Assembly (NCBI GenBank): GCA_023653075.1
Contig: JAMNXQ010000022.1
Coordinates: 1 to 33,080 of the forward strand
Length of the DNA: 33,080 bases
Direction of reading: 5' to 3'
From: Algoriphagus sp.
Lineage (GTDB): Bacteria > Bacteroidota > Bacteroidia > Cytophagales > Cyclobacteriaceae
How positions within the stretch are numbered: the first letter of the stretch is position 1; each line of letters begins with the position of its first letter. A program made the position numbers and the translations under genes. This document shows, piece after piece, positions 15,878-23,751 of the stretch. A model generated the notes under the pieces. It ran no database searches. It was given only the letters and a program-made list of their open reading frames with translations, and was not told where the DNA came from.

Positions 15878-16788
15878 TTCACATCTACTTTCCGGTAGGC
15901 ATCGATCAAGGCCAACTCCCCTGCTTTGCCTGGAAGGGCGTTGCCATGCTCCATGCCCAAGATTCCCGTAAAGCCTTTTTTGTGGATGTACTGAAATACA
16001 TTGGCATAGTTGACCTCACCAGTTCCCGGCTCTTTTCTGCCAGGATTGTCTCCAATTTGGATGTAGGCAATTTCCGACCAGGTTTTTTCCATGGTCGCGA
16101 TCAGATTGCCCTCGTTGCGCTGCATGTGGTAGGCATCGTAGAGCAACTTGCAGGCTGGACTACCCACGGCACGGCAGATCATGTAGGTTTGATCTGCATG
16201 GCGGAGAAAAAGGTCCGGATTGTCACTTAGTGGTTCCAAGACCATCGCCATACCATGGGGCTCAAAAATCTCCGCACCCCGCTTGAGCGCATCAATGACA
16301 TTTCCAGTCTGCACCCCAAGCTGTAGATTGCGCTCAAAGTAGCCGGGCACCACGGTCATCCACTTCGCGTTGACCCGCTTGGCAGCTTCTACTGAGGCAC
16401 GGCAAGTAGCCAGAAAGTTATCCAAAAACTCAGGCTTGCCACTGGCCAAGGAAACCTTCCAGTTGTCGCCTCCATCCACCACAAATACTCCCATGCGCAT
16501 GCCTAAGTCGGCAAGGGTCTTACCGATTAATTCCTGCTCGGCTATTGGGCGCTTGAGAAGTCCATTGTCTTCCAAAGAACGAAAACCTTGATCGGCCATA
16601 AAGCGCAATTCGTCCACAATCCCTCCCGGCGCATGTTGCTTAAACATGCCAAAGTGGGGAGCAAAATCTAGTTTAAATGGTGCTCCTGCCATTTTTTCCT
16701 TGGCAAAAGAAGGGATAGAAAGCATTCCCACCCCACTCATTACCGCTGTTCCGAGGCCTAGCCTCTTGATAAATCCTCTTCGTTGCAT
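15874..16788 (-). CDS. Tat-exported hydroxypyruvate isomerase-like TIM barrel
   Basis: A 304-aa protein with a Tat signal (RRGFIKRLGLG, then a hydrophobic segment, cleavage near SFAKE). The mature part is an AP-endonuclease-type sugar isomerase barrel: VVPGYFERN, LEPLSDNPD (Glu metal ligand), LYDAYHMQRNEGN (Asp), IQIGDNPGRKEPGTGEVNY, and GILGMEHG (Glu). The DNPGRxEPGTGE string is typical of hydroxypyruvate isomerase (Hyi). Exported relatives in Bacteroidota are linked to sugar epimerisation or isomerisation together with Gfo/Idh/MocA oxidoreductases. The gene starts three bases after the Gfo/Idh gene, and its stop overlaps the next start. The physiological substrate is unknown. Confidence 0.85.
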   Translation of the reverse strand: MQRRGFIKRLGLGTAVMSGVGMLSIPSFAKEKMAGAPFKLDFAPHFGMFKQHAPGGIVDELRFMADQGFRSLEDNGLLKRPIAEQELIGKTLADLGMRMGVFVVDGGDNWKVSLASGKPEFLDNFLATCRASVEAAKRVNAKWMTVVPGYFERNLQLGVQTGNVIDALKRGAEIFEPHGMAMVLEPLSDNPDLFLRHADQTYMICRAVGSPACKLLYDAYHMQRNEGNLIATMEKTWSEIAYIQIGDNPGRKEPGTGEVNYANVFQYIHKKGFTGILGMEHGNALPGKAGELALIDAYRKVDVK

Positions 16789-16791
16789 GAC

Positions 16792-18105
16792 TTAGATTGC
16801 TTTAGTTTTTCCAGGTATCGCATGTGGGTAGAAGCCGTCCGCATTCGGCAAGATCTTGGGTAGCGCATCCCAGGCAAGTGTATCTGGGAAAAGGTCCACT
16901 TGCCCATTCAGGGATTCCTCCCAGGTCATCACCTTGCCTGAGTAGGTGGCGTAGCGACCCATGATGGCTGTCATGGTAGACTTGGCTGCATTTTCTGCAT
17001 CTGCAAATTTGTACTCTCCCTTGACCAATGCTGCCCAAAGCTCATCGTGCTCTTGCTGGTAAGGATTGGGTTGATTTTTACGATCGTGGTCGTAAATCAC
17101 ATTTCCCTTCCAGTCGGTGAGCAGGCCGTGATTACCCGCACTGAGGTAGGCTTTTCCTTTGGTGCCTTGGAAAGACTCGTCGACCCGATTGGCAGCCCCT
17201 GGGAAATGTCGACATTCGGAGTGGATGACGCTGCCATCGGCATAGGTAAAGGTCAAGATGTGGTGGTCAAAAATCTCCCCATGCTCCTTTCCGGTACGCA
17301 CGGCACGACCTCCCGTACCCTCAGCTTTGACAGGATAGCCATTTTTGGCCCAGTTGGCCACGTCAATGTTGTGCACATGTTGCTCTACGATATGATCCCC
17401 ACAGAGCCAGTTGAAGTAGTACCAATTGCGCATCTGGTACTCCATCTCTGTTTGATTGGGAGTCCTTGGCTTCACCCAAACACCCCCGTCGTTCCAGTAT
17501 ACTTGACCGCCGACAATATCGCCCAGGGCGCCGTCCTGAATACGCTTCATGGATTCCCGGTAGTTATTTTGGTAGTGACGTTGTAGGCCCACGACCACAT
17601 TCAATTTTTTGGCTTTAGCCTCTTCTGCCGCAGCCAACACCTTGCGAATTCCAGCGGCATCTGTGGCTACTGGTTTTTCCATAAAAATCTGCTTGCCTTG
17701 ACGCACAGCCTCCTCAAAATGGGAGGGACGAAAGCCTGGAGGAGAGGCCAGAATCACCACATCCGCTTCGGCGATCGCCTTCTTGAAGGCATCAAACCCA
17801 ACAAAACGCCGCTCCTGAGGCACATCTACTTTGTCCTTGCCATACTTTTCAAAAATGGGTTTGTAACTGCCCTCAAGCCGATCGCCAAAGGCATCTGCCA
17901 TCGCCACCAACTTAATTGGATGGCCTGTATCAAAGGCCTGAAATACCGCACCAGTGCCACGGCCACCACAGCCAATCAAGGCCAGCTTGAGCGTGTTTTG
18001 TGGAGCAGCATAGGCTCCTGGAACCAAAAAGGAAGGAGCGAGTAAACCTCCCGTCAGCAAGGCGGAGGTCTTCATGAATTCTCTACGGTTGGGATTTTTT
18101 TTCAT
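16792..18105 (-). CDS. Tat-exported Gfo/Idh/MocA family oxidoreductase
   Basis: A 437-aa NAD(P)-dependent oxidoreductase from the ATG at 18105 (the frame extends upstream to a TTG, which is not needed). A Tat signal (RREFMK, then a hydrophobic run ending VPGAYAA) precedes a Rossmann domain with the dinucleotide motif LALIGCGGRGTGAV. EKPVAT carries the usual catalytic-site Lys, and the second domain has CGDHIVEQHVHNIDVANW with its conserved Asp and His pair. Export with a bound cofactor through Tat is common in such Bacteroidota enzymes, which act on sugars or inositol, for example by 3-keto formation or glycoside cleavage. The gene sits between the SUMF-like gene (17 bases before it) and the isomerase gene (three bases after it). 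Confidence 0.9.
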   Translation of the reverse strand: MKKNPNRREFMKTSALLTGGLLAPSFLVPGAYAAPQNTLKLALIGCGGRGTGAVFQAFDTGHPIKLVAMADAFGDRLEGSYKPIFEKYGKDKVDVPQERRFVGFDAFKKAIAEADVVILASPPGFRPSHFEEAVRQGKQIFMEKPVATDAAGIRKVLAAAEEAKAKKLNVVVGLQRHYQNNYRESMKRIQDGALGDIVGGQVYWNDGGVWVKPRTPNQTEMEYQMRNWYYFNWLCGDHIVEQHVHNIDVANWAKNGYPVKAEGTGGRAVRTGKEHGEIFDHHILTFTYADGSVIHSECRHFPGAANRVDESFQGTKGKAYLSAGNHGLLTDWKGNVIYDHDRKNQPNPYQQEHDELWAALVKGEYKFADAENAAKSTMTAIMGRYATYSGKVMTWEESLNGQVDLFPDTLAWDALPKILPNADGFYPHAIPGKTKAI

Positions 18106-18122
18106 GGGAGGAGAGTTTGGGT

Positions 18123-19079
18123 TCAATAATCGACAAGAGGTGCCTGGGTATAATAGGCGAAAATTTCTTCAGGGGAGGGTGGAATCAAGGGACGAACAAG
18201 CCGCATGCCCACAAAAGGGGCTTCTGGAAACCACCACTGGCTTTTTGGAATTTGGGGATCAATTCGTTTCCAAACGGGATCTGAATATTCCCGAAAAGAG
18301 GATCCCAAACTGGCTTCAGAAGTTGCAAAATTTCCCCCTCTCAGGGAGTGTGGGTAGAGTTTAGTGCCTCGATTGACGGGATTGCTCGCTGTAGATTTGC
18401 TGTAAAAATCAGGATCATAGTGGTCAATCACCCATTCGCTCACATTGCCATACATGTCGTGCAGCCCCCAAGGGTTGGGGTTTTTGGTTCCTACCACCTG
18501 GGTAGTTTGGTTGCTGTTGCCTGCATACCAGGCATAGTCGCCTAAGGCAGCAGGAGCTGCGCCAAAGAAAAACCGTTCCTCCGATCCCGCTCTTGCAGCA
18601 TACTCCCACTCTGCTTCGGTGGGGAGACGGTAGAAAATCCCGGTCTTCAGGTACAGCCAATGACAGTATTGAATGGCTCCATACTGAGTCATTCCTACGG
18701 CAGGCTTTCCTTCCTTGCCCATGCCAAAGGTCATGTCTAGGTAGGGCAAACTCGGACGCGAAAGCGCATCTACCCGTGCGGGCACTCCTCCTTCGGTGAT
18801 CGTTTGCTCGTATTGCTTGTCCAGAAAAAGTTCAAATGCATCCCAGGTCACTTCATGGGTTCCCATCCAAAAGGCATCGAGCTGTACCTGATGTCGCGGT
18901 TGCTGATCCGGGAAATAGGGGTCTGCTGATCCCATCCAAAAGCTGCCGGCGGGAATTGGGGTCATGTCGAAAGAAACCGATGTCCCACCCAGGGTTTGGG
19001 TGTAGGGCTCAAATACAGGAGCAGGATTGAGTTGGAAACTCATCAAACTCAGGAAAAATAGGCCGAAGGTTCTTTTCAT
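18123..19079 (-). CDS. SUMF1/FGE-fold protein, exported, without catalytic Cys pair
   Basis: From MKRTFGLFFL the protein has 318 aa with a signal peptide (about residues 1-18). The body is a formylglycine-generating-enzyme fold: IPAGSFWMGS, HQVQLDAFWMGTHEVTW, YRLPTEAEWEYAARAG, NPWGLHDMYGNVSEWV, SLRGGNF and VGMRLVRP. In true FGEs the region after RGGS carries the active-site Cys pair; here GGNFATSEASLGSSFREY has none, so formylglycine formation is unlikely. SUMF proteins without the pair act as ligand-binding or structural modules. It heads the cluster with the Gfo/Idh enzyme and isomerase, so a sugar-related role is likely. No sulfatase gene is in the window. Confidence 0.85.
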   Translation of the reverse strand: MKRTFGLFFLSLMSFQLNPAPVFEPYTQTLGGTSVSFDMTPIPAGSFWMGSADPYFPDQQPRHQVQLDAFWMGTHEVTWDAFELFLDKQYEQTITEGGVPARVDALSRPSLPYLDMTFGMGKEGKPAVGMTQYGAIQYCHWLYLKTGIFYRLPTEAEWEYAARAGSEERFFFGAAPAALGDYAWYAGNSNQTTQVVGTKNPNPWGLHDMYGNVSEWVIDHYDPDFYSKSTASNPVNRGTKLYPHSLRGGNFATSEASLGSSFREYSDPVWKRIDPQIPKSQWWFPEAPFVGMRLVRPLIPPSPEEIFAYYTQAPLVDY

Positions 19080-19226
19080 CAGGTCAGCGGGTACGACATG
19101 CCCATGAAAATACACATTTTCTCTCAGCTAGGATAGCGCTTTTGATAAATGGTCAAGCAAATTCCCCTGAGGATGGAAAAAAGCCTCACCGGAGAGAAGC
19201 GAATGGGGAAGGGTAAAGCGTAAAAA

Positions 19227-19874
19227 TTAAAGACGCTTGACCACCTCTTTTTTGGGCAGTCGCAAAGCCCACATGCCGCGCAGATCTCCCAGCGCATAGC
19301 CGGTGGCTGGATCTTGAGGGTAAAGCTGCTTGAGTTTGGCGGCAGTTTCGGGAGCGATGTCCTTTTTGGGATCGCCATGGCAACTTAAGCAGAGGGCATT
19401 GGCCATCAAGATGGGTTTGGTGTAGAGCAGTACTTCTCCACCCTCGATTTTCTGGATGCTCGGGTCAGCCAAAATGTTGTTTTCTGCATTGTAGGCATAC
19501 GCATCCAAGAGCGGTATTTCCTGTGAATTGGGGGCATCTGCAGGATTTCTAGGTTGAGAAGATACCCGACGAAGGGTCACTGCATGTTTGGATTCTAAGG
19601 ACTTCAAAAGGGGCAAGGCATTGACCTTACAAAAATCTAGGGCCCCCGCAGGTCCATTGGCCGCAATCGCCTCTTGCAGTTGGGCGGTTAATTGGGCTTG
19701 AGCTTCCTGGGTGATGGAATCCCCCCAGACCATGGCCTCTTCCAAAATCGCTACCTCGGTAATTCGCTTCACCTCATTATTTTGTTGCACAACATCAAAG
19801 GCTTCTTTGGATACCCGCTCCTGCGGACCGCAGGAGATCAAGAGGATTAGTGAGAGGAGAAGGAGGTTTTTCAT
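19227..19874 (-). CDS. Tll0287-like (DUF3365) lipoprotein with heme-binding motif
   Basis: From MKNLLLLS, which follows a repeat-derived upstream frame, the product has about 215 aa. The lipobox SLILLISCG gives a lipidated Cys. The domain matches Tll0287-like proteins (DUF3365), with AQLTAQLQEAIAANGPAGAL, VTLRRVSSQPRNPADAPN, LLYTKPILMANALCLSCHGDP and GYALGDLRGMWAL. CLSCH is a c-type heme attachment motif CxxCH. The family is found as a periplasmic sensory or redox domain in many Gram-negative bacteria. A heme-binding role is likely by family; the electron partner is unknown. The upstream region is entirely family B repeat. Confidence 0.83.
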   Translation of the reverse strand: MKNLLLLSLILLISCGPQERVSKEAFDVVQQNNEVKRITEVAILEEAMVWGDSITQEAQAQLTAQLQEAIAANGPAGALDFCKVNALPLLKSLESKHAVTLRRVSSQPRNPADAPNSQEIPLLDAYAYNAENNILADPSIQKIEGGEVLLYTKPILMANALCLSCHGDPKKDIAPETAAKLKQLYPQDPATGYALGDLRGMWALRLPKKEVVKRL

Positions 19875-19875
19875 G

Positions 19876-20357
19876 AAGTACGAAAGACGAAGTACGAAAT
19901 ACGGAATTGAGTTGTACAATGTACCAAGTACAAAGTACAAAGTAGGGATTCGAGTTTTACAATTTCAAGCGTCTTGATACTTGTTACTTGATACTCTTTC
20001 TCATATCGAATGCCGAACTCCGATTGAAGAATGAAGAAATGTACCAAGTACCAAGTACTAAGTAGGGATTCGAATTAGGACAATAATTCTGCTATCAAGA
20101 ATTACGATACTTGATACTTGATACTTGATACTTGATACTTGATACTTGATACTTGATACTTGATGCTTTTTAAAATGTCGAATGCTGAACGCCGATTGAA
20201 GAATGCTGAAGTGTTAATTCGTGGAACAAACGAATCTCGTATCTCCACGAATAAAGTCTTGATACTAGCTACTTGATACTTGATACTACATCTTGGTACA
20301 TTGTACTTCGTACTTGGTACAAAGTTGTACTTGATACTTGCTACTAGATACTTGATA
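19876..20357. repeat. Heptad repeat family B, large cluster
   Basis: This gene-free 480-bp stretch separates the heme lipoprotein and GNAT genes. It contains TACNAAG/TACNTTG-type heptads (such as GTACCAAGTACAAAGTAC near 19921-19940 and again near 20041), inverted TACTTGA blocks, AATGCCGAACTCCGATTGAAG-like words near 20010 and 20190, and the seven-copy TTGATAC array at 20111-20159. The same modules fill 7090-7390. The last stretch runs to the stop of the GNAT gene, which overlaps the heptad word. Nothing gene-like is present. Confidence 0.75.
20111..20159 (+). repeat. Perfect heptanucleotide tandem array (TTGATAC)7
   Basis: Seven exact tandem copies of TTGATAC occupy 49 bases, preceded by a partial copy (GATAC) and followed by one degenerate copy (TTGATGC). 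Reverse complement of the unit is GTATCAA, a frame of the family B word TATCAAG. Perfect identity suggests recent slippage and likely length variation between strains. Confidence 0.9.
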
Positions 20358-20882
20358 CTATTCTTCCCCTCTCACCCGTACATACTGAAAGATATCGCCC
20401 ACGGTGCCGCGTTTGATAAATCCTTTTTTCAAGATGGCCTCTGGGATATAGCCGGCTTTTTCAAGCACATTCATGGATTCTCCATTGAAGTCATAGACTT
20501 GGGCGAAGATTCGTTGGATATCAAACTTGTCAAAGATGTAGTCGGTGTAGAGCTTCACTGCTTCGGTAGCAATGCCCTTGCCCCAAAAAGGTTCGCCTAC
20601 CCAAAATCCCATCTCCATGTTGGTTCGCAGTTCGTCTTTTCCCCGTTCGGCACCGATGGCACCCGCCAGTCTACCTTCAAATTCGATGGCAAAGTTTTGT
20701 GCGGGATTGAACTTTTGGTTGTGCTCGATCCAGTGTCTGGCATCATGAATCGTGTAGGGATGCGGATAGCTATCCCGCAGGTTCATGGCAATTTTTGGAT
20801 TGTTGGCGATGGGGTACAGTTGATGAAAATGAGATTCATTCCAAGTTACTAAGTGAATCTCTCTTTCTCCTTCGATAAGCAT
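20358..20882 (-). CDS. GNAT acetyltransferase, RimJ/RimL-like
   Basis: A 174-aa N-acetyltransferase of the RimJ/RimL subgroup, which transfers acetyl from acetyl-CoA to N-terminal amines of ribosomal proteins or to small amines. The fold markers are visible: NFAIEFEGRLAGAIG in strand beta-4, MEMGFWVGEPFWGKGIATEAV with the acetyl-CoA pyrophosphate loop (here WGKGIA), IQRIFAQVYDFNGESMNVLEKAGY with the substrate-side Asn-x-x-Ser. The substrate is unknown. Its TAG stop is followed at once by a family B heptad (TAG then TATCAAG), so the end may be repeat-made. It lies 77 bases downstream of prfA on the same strand. Confidence 0.88.
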   Translation of the reverse strand: MLIEGEREIHLVTWNESHFHQLYPIANNPKIAMNLRDSYPHPYTIHDARHWIEHNQKFNPAQNFAIEFEGRLAGAIGAERGKDELRTNMEMGFWVGEPFWGKGIATEAVKLYTDYIFDKFDIQRIFAQVYDFNGESMNVLEKAGYIPEAILKKGFIKRGTVGDIFQYVRVRGEE

Positions 20883-20959
20883 GTGGGGTGTAGGTTAACT
20901 CGTTCTGCGTGATTTTTCGAATATACGGGCTTCTAGCCTTCTTTACAAGGTCAAAAGGA

Positions 20960-22033
20960 TCAGTCTATGCCTCCCGCCTGCATTTTTTCTAAATTTTCTG
21001 CCATGCGGAGGGCAGAGATAAACTCTTCGATCCGACCATCCATCACCTCGGGGAGGTTGTACACGGTTTTGTTGATCCGGTGATCGGTGACGCGCGACTG
21101 GGGATAGTTGTAGGTGCGGATCTTGTCCGAGCGATCTCCGCTGCCGACCATGGACCTGCGTTGGGCACCCACGGCCTCGTTGTGCTTGGCTAACTCGATT
21201 TCGTAGAGTCTGGAGCGCAGTACTTTCAGCGCCTTTTCAAAGTTTTTGATTTGTGACTTTTCATCCTGGCAAGTCACGACCAGCCCGCTGGGGTTGTGGG
21301 TCAAGCGTACGGCCGAATAGGTGGTATTGACCGACTGCCCTCCAGGTCCTGAGGAGCAGTAGGTATCCTTGCGGATATCGTTCATGTCGAGGTGTACCTC
21401 CACTTCGTCCATCTCGGGAAGAACAGCCACAGAGGCGGCAGAAGTATGGACTCGCCCTTGGGATTCGGTAGCGGGCACGCGCTGTACCCGATGCACGCCT
21501 GATTCGTACTTGAGCATGCCGTACACATCTGCTCCCGAGACGGTGGCGATGATTTCTTTGTAGCCTCCTGCGGAGCCGAAGGTCAAGTCTAGGACAGTCA
21601 ACTTCCAATTCTGCATCTCGCAGAAGCGCTCGTACATTCGGAAAAGGTCTCCAGCAAAAATGGCCGCCTCATCCCCTCCCGTACCCCCTCTGATTTCCAG
21701 GATACAGTCCTTGGAATCATTCGGGTCTTTGGGAGTGAGGAGCTGCTTGAGTTCTTCTTCGAGGACGACTTTCTTCTCACGCAACTCATCCAGTTCCGCC
21801 TTGGCCATTTCTCGAAATTCGGGATCTTTTTCCTTTTCTAAGATTTCCTTGGAACTGTCAATGTTTTGCAAGACCAAGGAATAGGCGTCCGCTACGCTCA
21901 CGAGCTTTTCCAAGTCTTTGTATTCCTTGGTCAGCTTGGCATAGGAACTCATATCGGTCATGGAGTCTGGCATGATGATGAGCTGCCCTACTTCTTCAAA
22001 TCGGTCTTTAAGGCTTTGTAATTTCTCGAGCAT
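20960..22033 (-). CDS. prfA: Peptide chain release factor 1
   Basis: RF1 recognises UAA and UAG stop codons and triggers peptidyl-tRNA hydrolysis. From [12 protein letters not shown] the product has 357 aa, the usual length (about 355-360). The catalytic GGQ is in [20 protein letters not shown], whose Gln is the expected site of methylation by PrmC. Blocks [40 protein letters not shown] and [13 protein letters not shown] match RF1; the uninterrupted gene without an RF2-type internal frameshift also supports RF1. No PrmC gene is adjacent. The longer frame from 22054 uses a TTG and is not needed. The upstream neighbour is the kelch-TM paralogue. Confidence 0.97.
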   Translation of the reverse strand: MLEKLQSLKDRFEEVGQLIIMPDSMTDMSSYAKLTKEYKDLEKLVSVADAYSLVLQNIDSSKEILEKEKDPEFREMAKAELDELREKKVVLEEELKQLLTPKDPNDSKDCILEIRGGTGGDEAAIFAGDLFRMYERFCEMQNWKLTVLDLTFGSAGGYKEIIATVSGADVYGMLKYESGVHRVQRVPATESQGRVHTSAASVAVLPEMDEVEVHLDMNDIRKDTYCSSGPGGQSVNTTYSAVRLTHNPSGLVVTCQDEKSQIKNFEKALKVLRSRLYEIELAKHNEAVGAQRRSMVGSGDRSDKIRTYNYPQSRVTDHRINKTVYNLPEVMDGRIEEFISALRMAENLEKMQAGGID

Positions 22034-22118
22034 GGGGAGTAAAAATCCGGACAAAAGTACGGCTATATTCGGGGATGACCTTCACTCCTAGAGAAGAATT
22101 TATTGAAAAAGAGCAGTC

Positions 22119-23402
22119 CTATGCTTGAATTTTGTAGAAGACGTAGCGCTTGTCTTGTTCTCTTTTTTCACGGACAATCAACTCTTTCCCTTTTTGAGCC
22201 AAGTACTGATCGTTGATGTCCCTGACCATGCGGGCACGCTTCATGCGTCTGGAATCGAAATTTGCCTGGCTATCGATGCCAAGCAACTGATCCAGAACTT
22301 CGGTAGACAGGCTCTGCCCTGAATAAGGCAAGAGAATTTCAAGAGGCTGAGGCTTTTTTGGCTCCTTTGTCGGAACCAACTCTTTTTTCATTTTTGGCAA
22401 GACTTGTCTTACCACTACCCAACCTACCCCTACCAGTAGGAAAAAAAGGAGATAACCCCAAGTAGAACTTGCCTCAATTGCATCTCCTTCTTTTACTCGG
22501 ATATAGCCTACTTCTTTGGATTGCTTACGGATTTGATCGAGGTCCAAGGATTTGAGTTCGCCACTGGGAGCTGTGTAGCGAAGTACATTGCCTACAATTT
22601 CAAGGTAGGGCCCTATCCCCATATCGATGTTTTTCGAATCAAAATAAAAAATCTTACCCGTTTCCTTTTCGATGAGGTTCCAGCCAATATTATTCAACAC
22701 AGTGGTAGATGCCCAAAAGGCATAGTCTTCAGTTTGAATAAAATAAAGCCCTCCTTTTTCGATTAAATCCTTCAGATCCAACCCTTCTATTTGGATTTCA
22801 ATTTCTTTCCACTCCTTGGTCTTCCAATCCAAAAAATAGCCTTGCGAATTTTTCAAATCAAGGCCGTCACGTTGATTAAACTGCTCCCCAAAAAGGGAGT
22901 AAATCCCCTTCGAGTTTTGATACACTCGTCCTGAGAAATAATTGGGGGGTTGGTTTTTGGTCACTACTAATTCCCAAGAACCATGCAATTCATCAAAGGA
23001 AAGGAGATCGAGGTGATTGGTCCAGAAACCATGCCCGCCAAGCATGTAATGCGTATTGTCCCGAACAAAGGTATTGGTGCCACAGGTATAGCCTCTATTG
23101 GAGTAGATGTACTTGTTTACCAGCTTGCCCTCTTGGATTTCATAGAGGTCAAAGGTGCAACGAACTTGGATGAAGAGTCTTTCATCCAATTCATAAATAA
23201 TATAGTTGTAAGGAAATTTTTTGTAAATCTTATCCAAAGAATCCAGTACAGCGAGGGGAATCTTTCCTTCTAGAAATTCGGATTGCCCACTGTTTTTCCA
23301 GGAATTTGTAGACGTACTAAACCAAGTATAGTCAGCGCCCAAACTGGCTGTGGTGAGCAGCAAGGCAACTAGCAGGGGAAAAACAAACTTTATTTTCATC
23401 AT
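22119..23402 (-). CDS. Membrane protein with kelch-like ectodomain and C-terminal winged-helix-like domain (paralogue 2)
   Basis: This 427-aa protein has a signal peptide (about residues 1-22), a beta-rich ectodomain with a paired-Cys-like CGTNTFVRDN, GGHGFWTNHLDLLSFD and PPNYFSGR, one membrane helix at about 314-332 (WGYLLFFLLVGVGWVVV), a Lys/Pro-rich linker, and a cytoplasmic block at 365-427. That block reads EVLDQLLGI, SRRMKRARMVRDINDQY, KELIVREK, then EQDKRYVFYKI. It matches the C-terminus of the protein at 3207-4544 in every element. The charged wing and basic helix suggest a winged-helix fold, but no database match was run. The stop is 85 bases upstream of prfA. Confidence 0.75.
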   Translation of the reverse strand: MMKIKFVFPLLVALLLTTASLGADYTWFSTSTNSWKNSGQSEFLEGKIPLAVLDSLDKIYKKFPYNYIIYELDERLFIQVRCTFDLYEIQEGKLVNKYIYSNRGYTCGTNTFVRDNTHYMLGGHGFWTNHLDLLSFDELHGSWELVVTKNQPPNYFSGRVYQNSKGIYSLFGEQFNQRDGLDLKNSQGYFLDWKTKEWKEIEIQIEGLDLKDLIEKGGLYFIQTEDYAFWASTTVLNNIGWNLIEKETGKIFYFDSKNIDMGIGPYLEIVGNVLRYTAPSGELKSLDLDQIRKQSKEVGYIRVKEGDAIEASSTWGYLLFFLLVGVGWVVVRQVLPKMKKELVPTKEPKKPQPLEILLPYSGQSLSTEVLDQLLGIDSQANFDSRRMKRARMVRDINDQYLAQKGKELIVREKREQDKRYVFYKIQA

Positions 23403-23459
23403 TAGCGCTATGAAAATTGCTTCCTACACAAGTTTACTAAAAAAGAAGGCATAAAAAAA

Positions 23460-23485
23460 GGAGGGGAAAACCGTGACTCCCCTCC
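23460..23485 (-). terminator. Strong intrinsic terminator, minus strand
   Basis: GGAGGGG at 23460-23466 pairs perfectly with CCCCTCC at 23479-23485 around a 12-nt loop. On the minus strand the stem is followed by seven T residues. It sits about 270 bases beyond the GH2 gene, which already has its own terminator, so it may end a separate short transcript. Confidence 0.7.
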
Positions 23486-23682
23486 TAAAAAAATAAACAA
23501 AAAGCCTTATGACAACTTTTACCTAAGCTACAGCCTCGATACGTAGTCTGGAAAACTTTTTGTGTTAATTAGGTGCTAAGGGTATTGTTACGTATTGATA
23601 CATAGTTTAAAAAAAAATTTTTTAACCCCGTTTTTTCAAGTTACATACCTTAGATTAATTCCGCTTTTCAACATAAAAAATA
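23486..23682 (-). other. Gene-free stretch with possible short transcript or orphan leader
   Basis: This part of the 349-bp gap between the second kelch-TM gene and the GH2 gene encodes no protein. It is bounded by the GH2 terminator on one side and by a second strong minus-strand terminator on the other. It contains the tandem 10-mer at 23582-23601 and a run of A/T. This layout would suit a small RNA or the leader of a lost downstream gene, but no clear promoter was identified. Confidence 0.35.
23582..23601 (+). promoter_or_regulatory. Tandem near-palindromic 10-mers, operator-like
   Basis: GTATTGTTAC is followed directly by GTATTGATAC. Each 10-mer is a near-palindrome of the form GTAnnnnTAC. 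A tandem pair of this kind is suggestive of a transcription-factor site, but it may also be a relic of the family B GTAC words, as it shares the GTAT and ATAC ends. Confidence 0.4.
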
Positions 23683-23732
23683 AGGATTAGGCTTCAAAAA
23701 TGCATATAAATGTATTTTTGAAGCCTAATCCT
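23683..23732 (-). terminator. Intrinsic terminator of the GH2 gene
   Basis: AGGATTAGGCTTCAAAAAT at 23683-23701 is the perfect 19-bp reverse complement of 23714-23732, with a 12-nt loop. On the minus strand it is followed by TTATTTTTTATG. It starts 20 bases beyond the GH2 stop at 23752. The stem ends in A/T pairs, so it may work in both directions. Confidence 0.85.
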
Positions 23733-23751
23733 CAAGCCGAGAGCAGGCAAA

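Noticed and set aside
18123-19079. Active formylglycine-generating enzyme
   Set aside because: The region after RGGN has no Cys pair and no sulfatase gene is nearby, so only the fold is called.
20111-20159. Tandem array considered as a CRISPR array
   Set aside because: Units are 7 bp in direct contact without spacers, and no cas gene is in the window.
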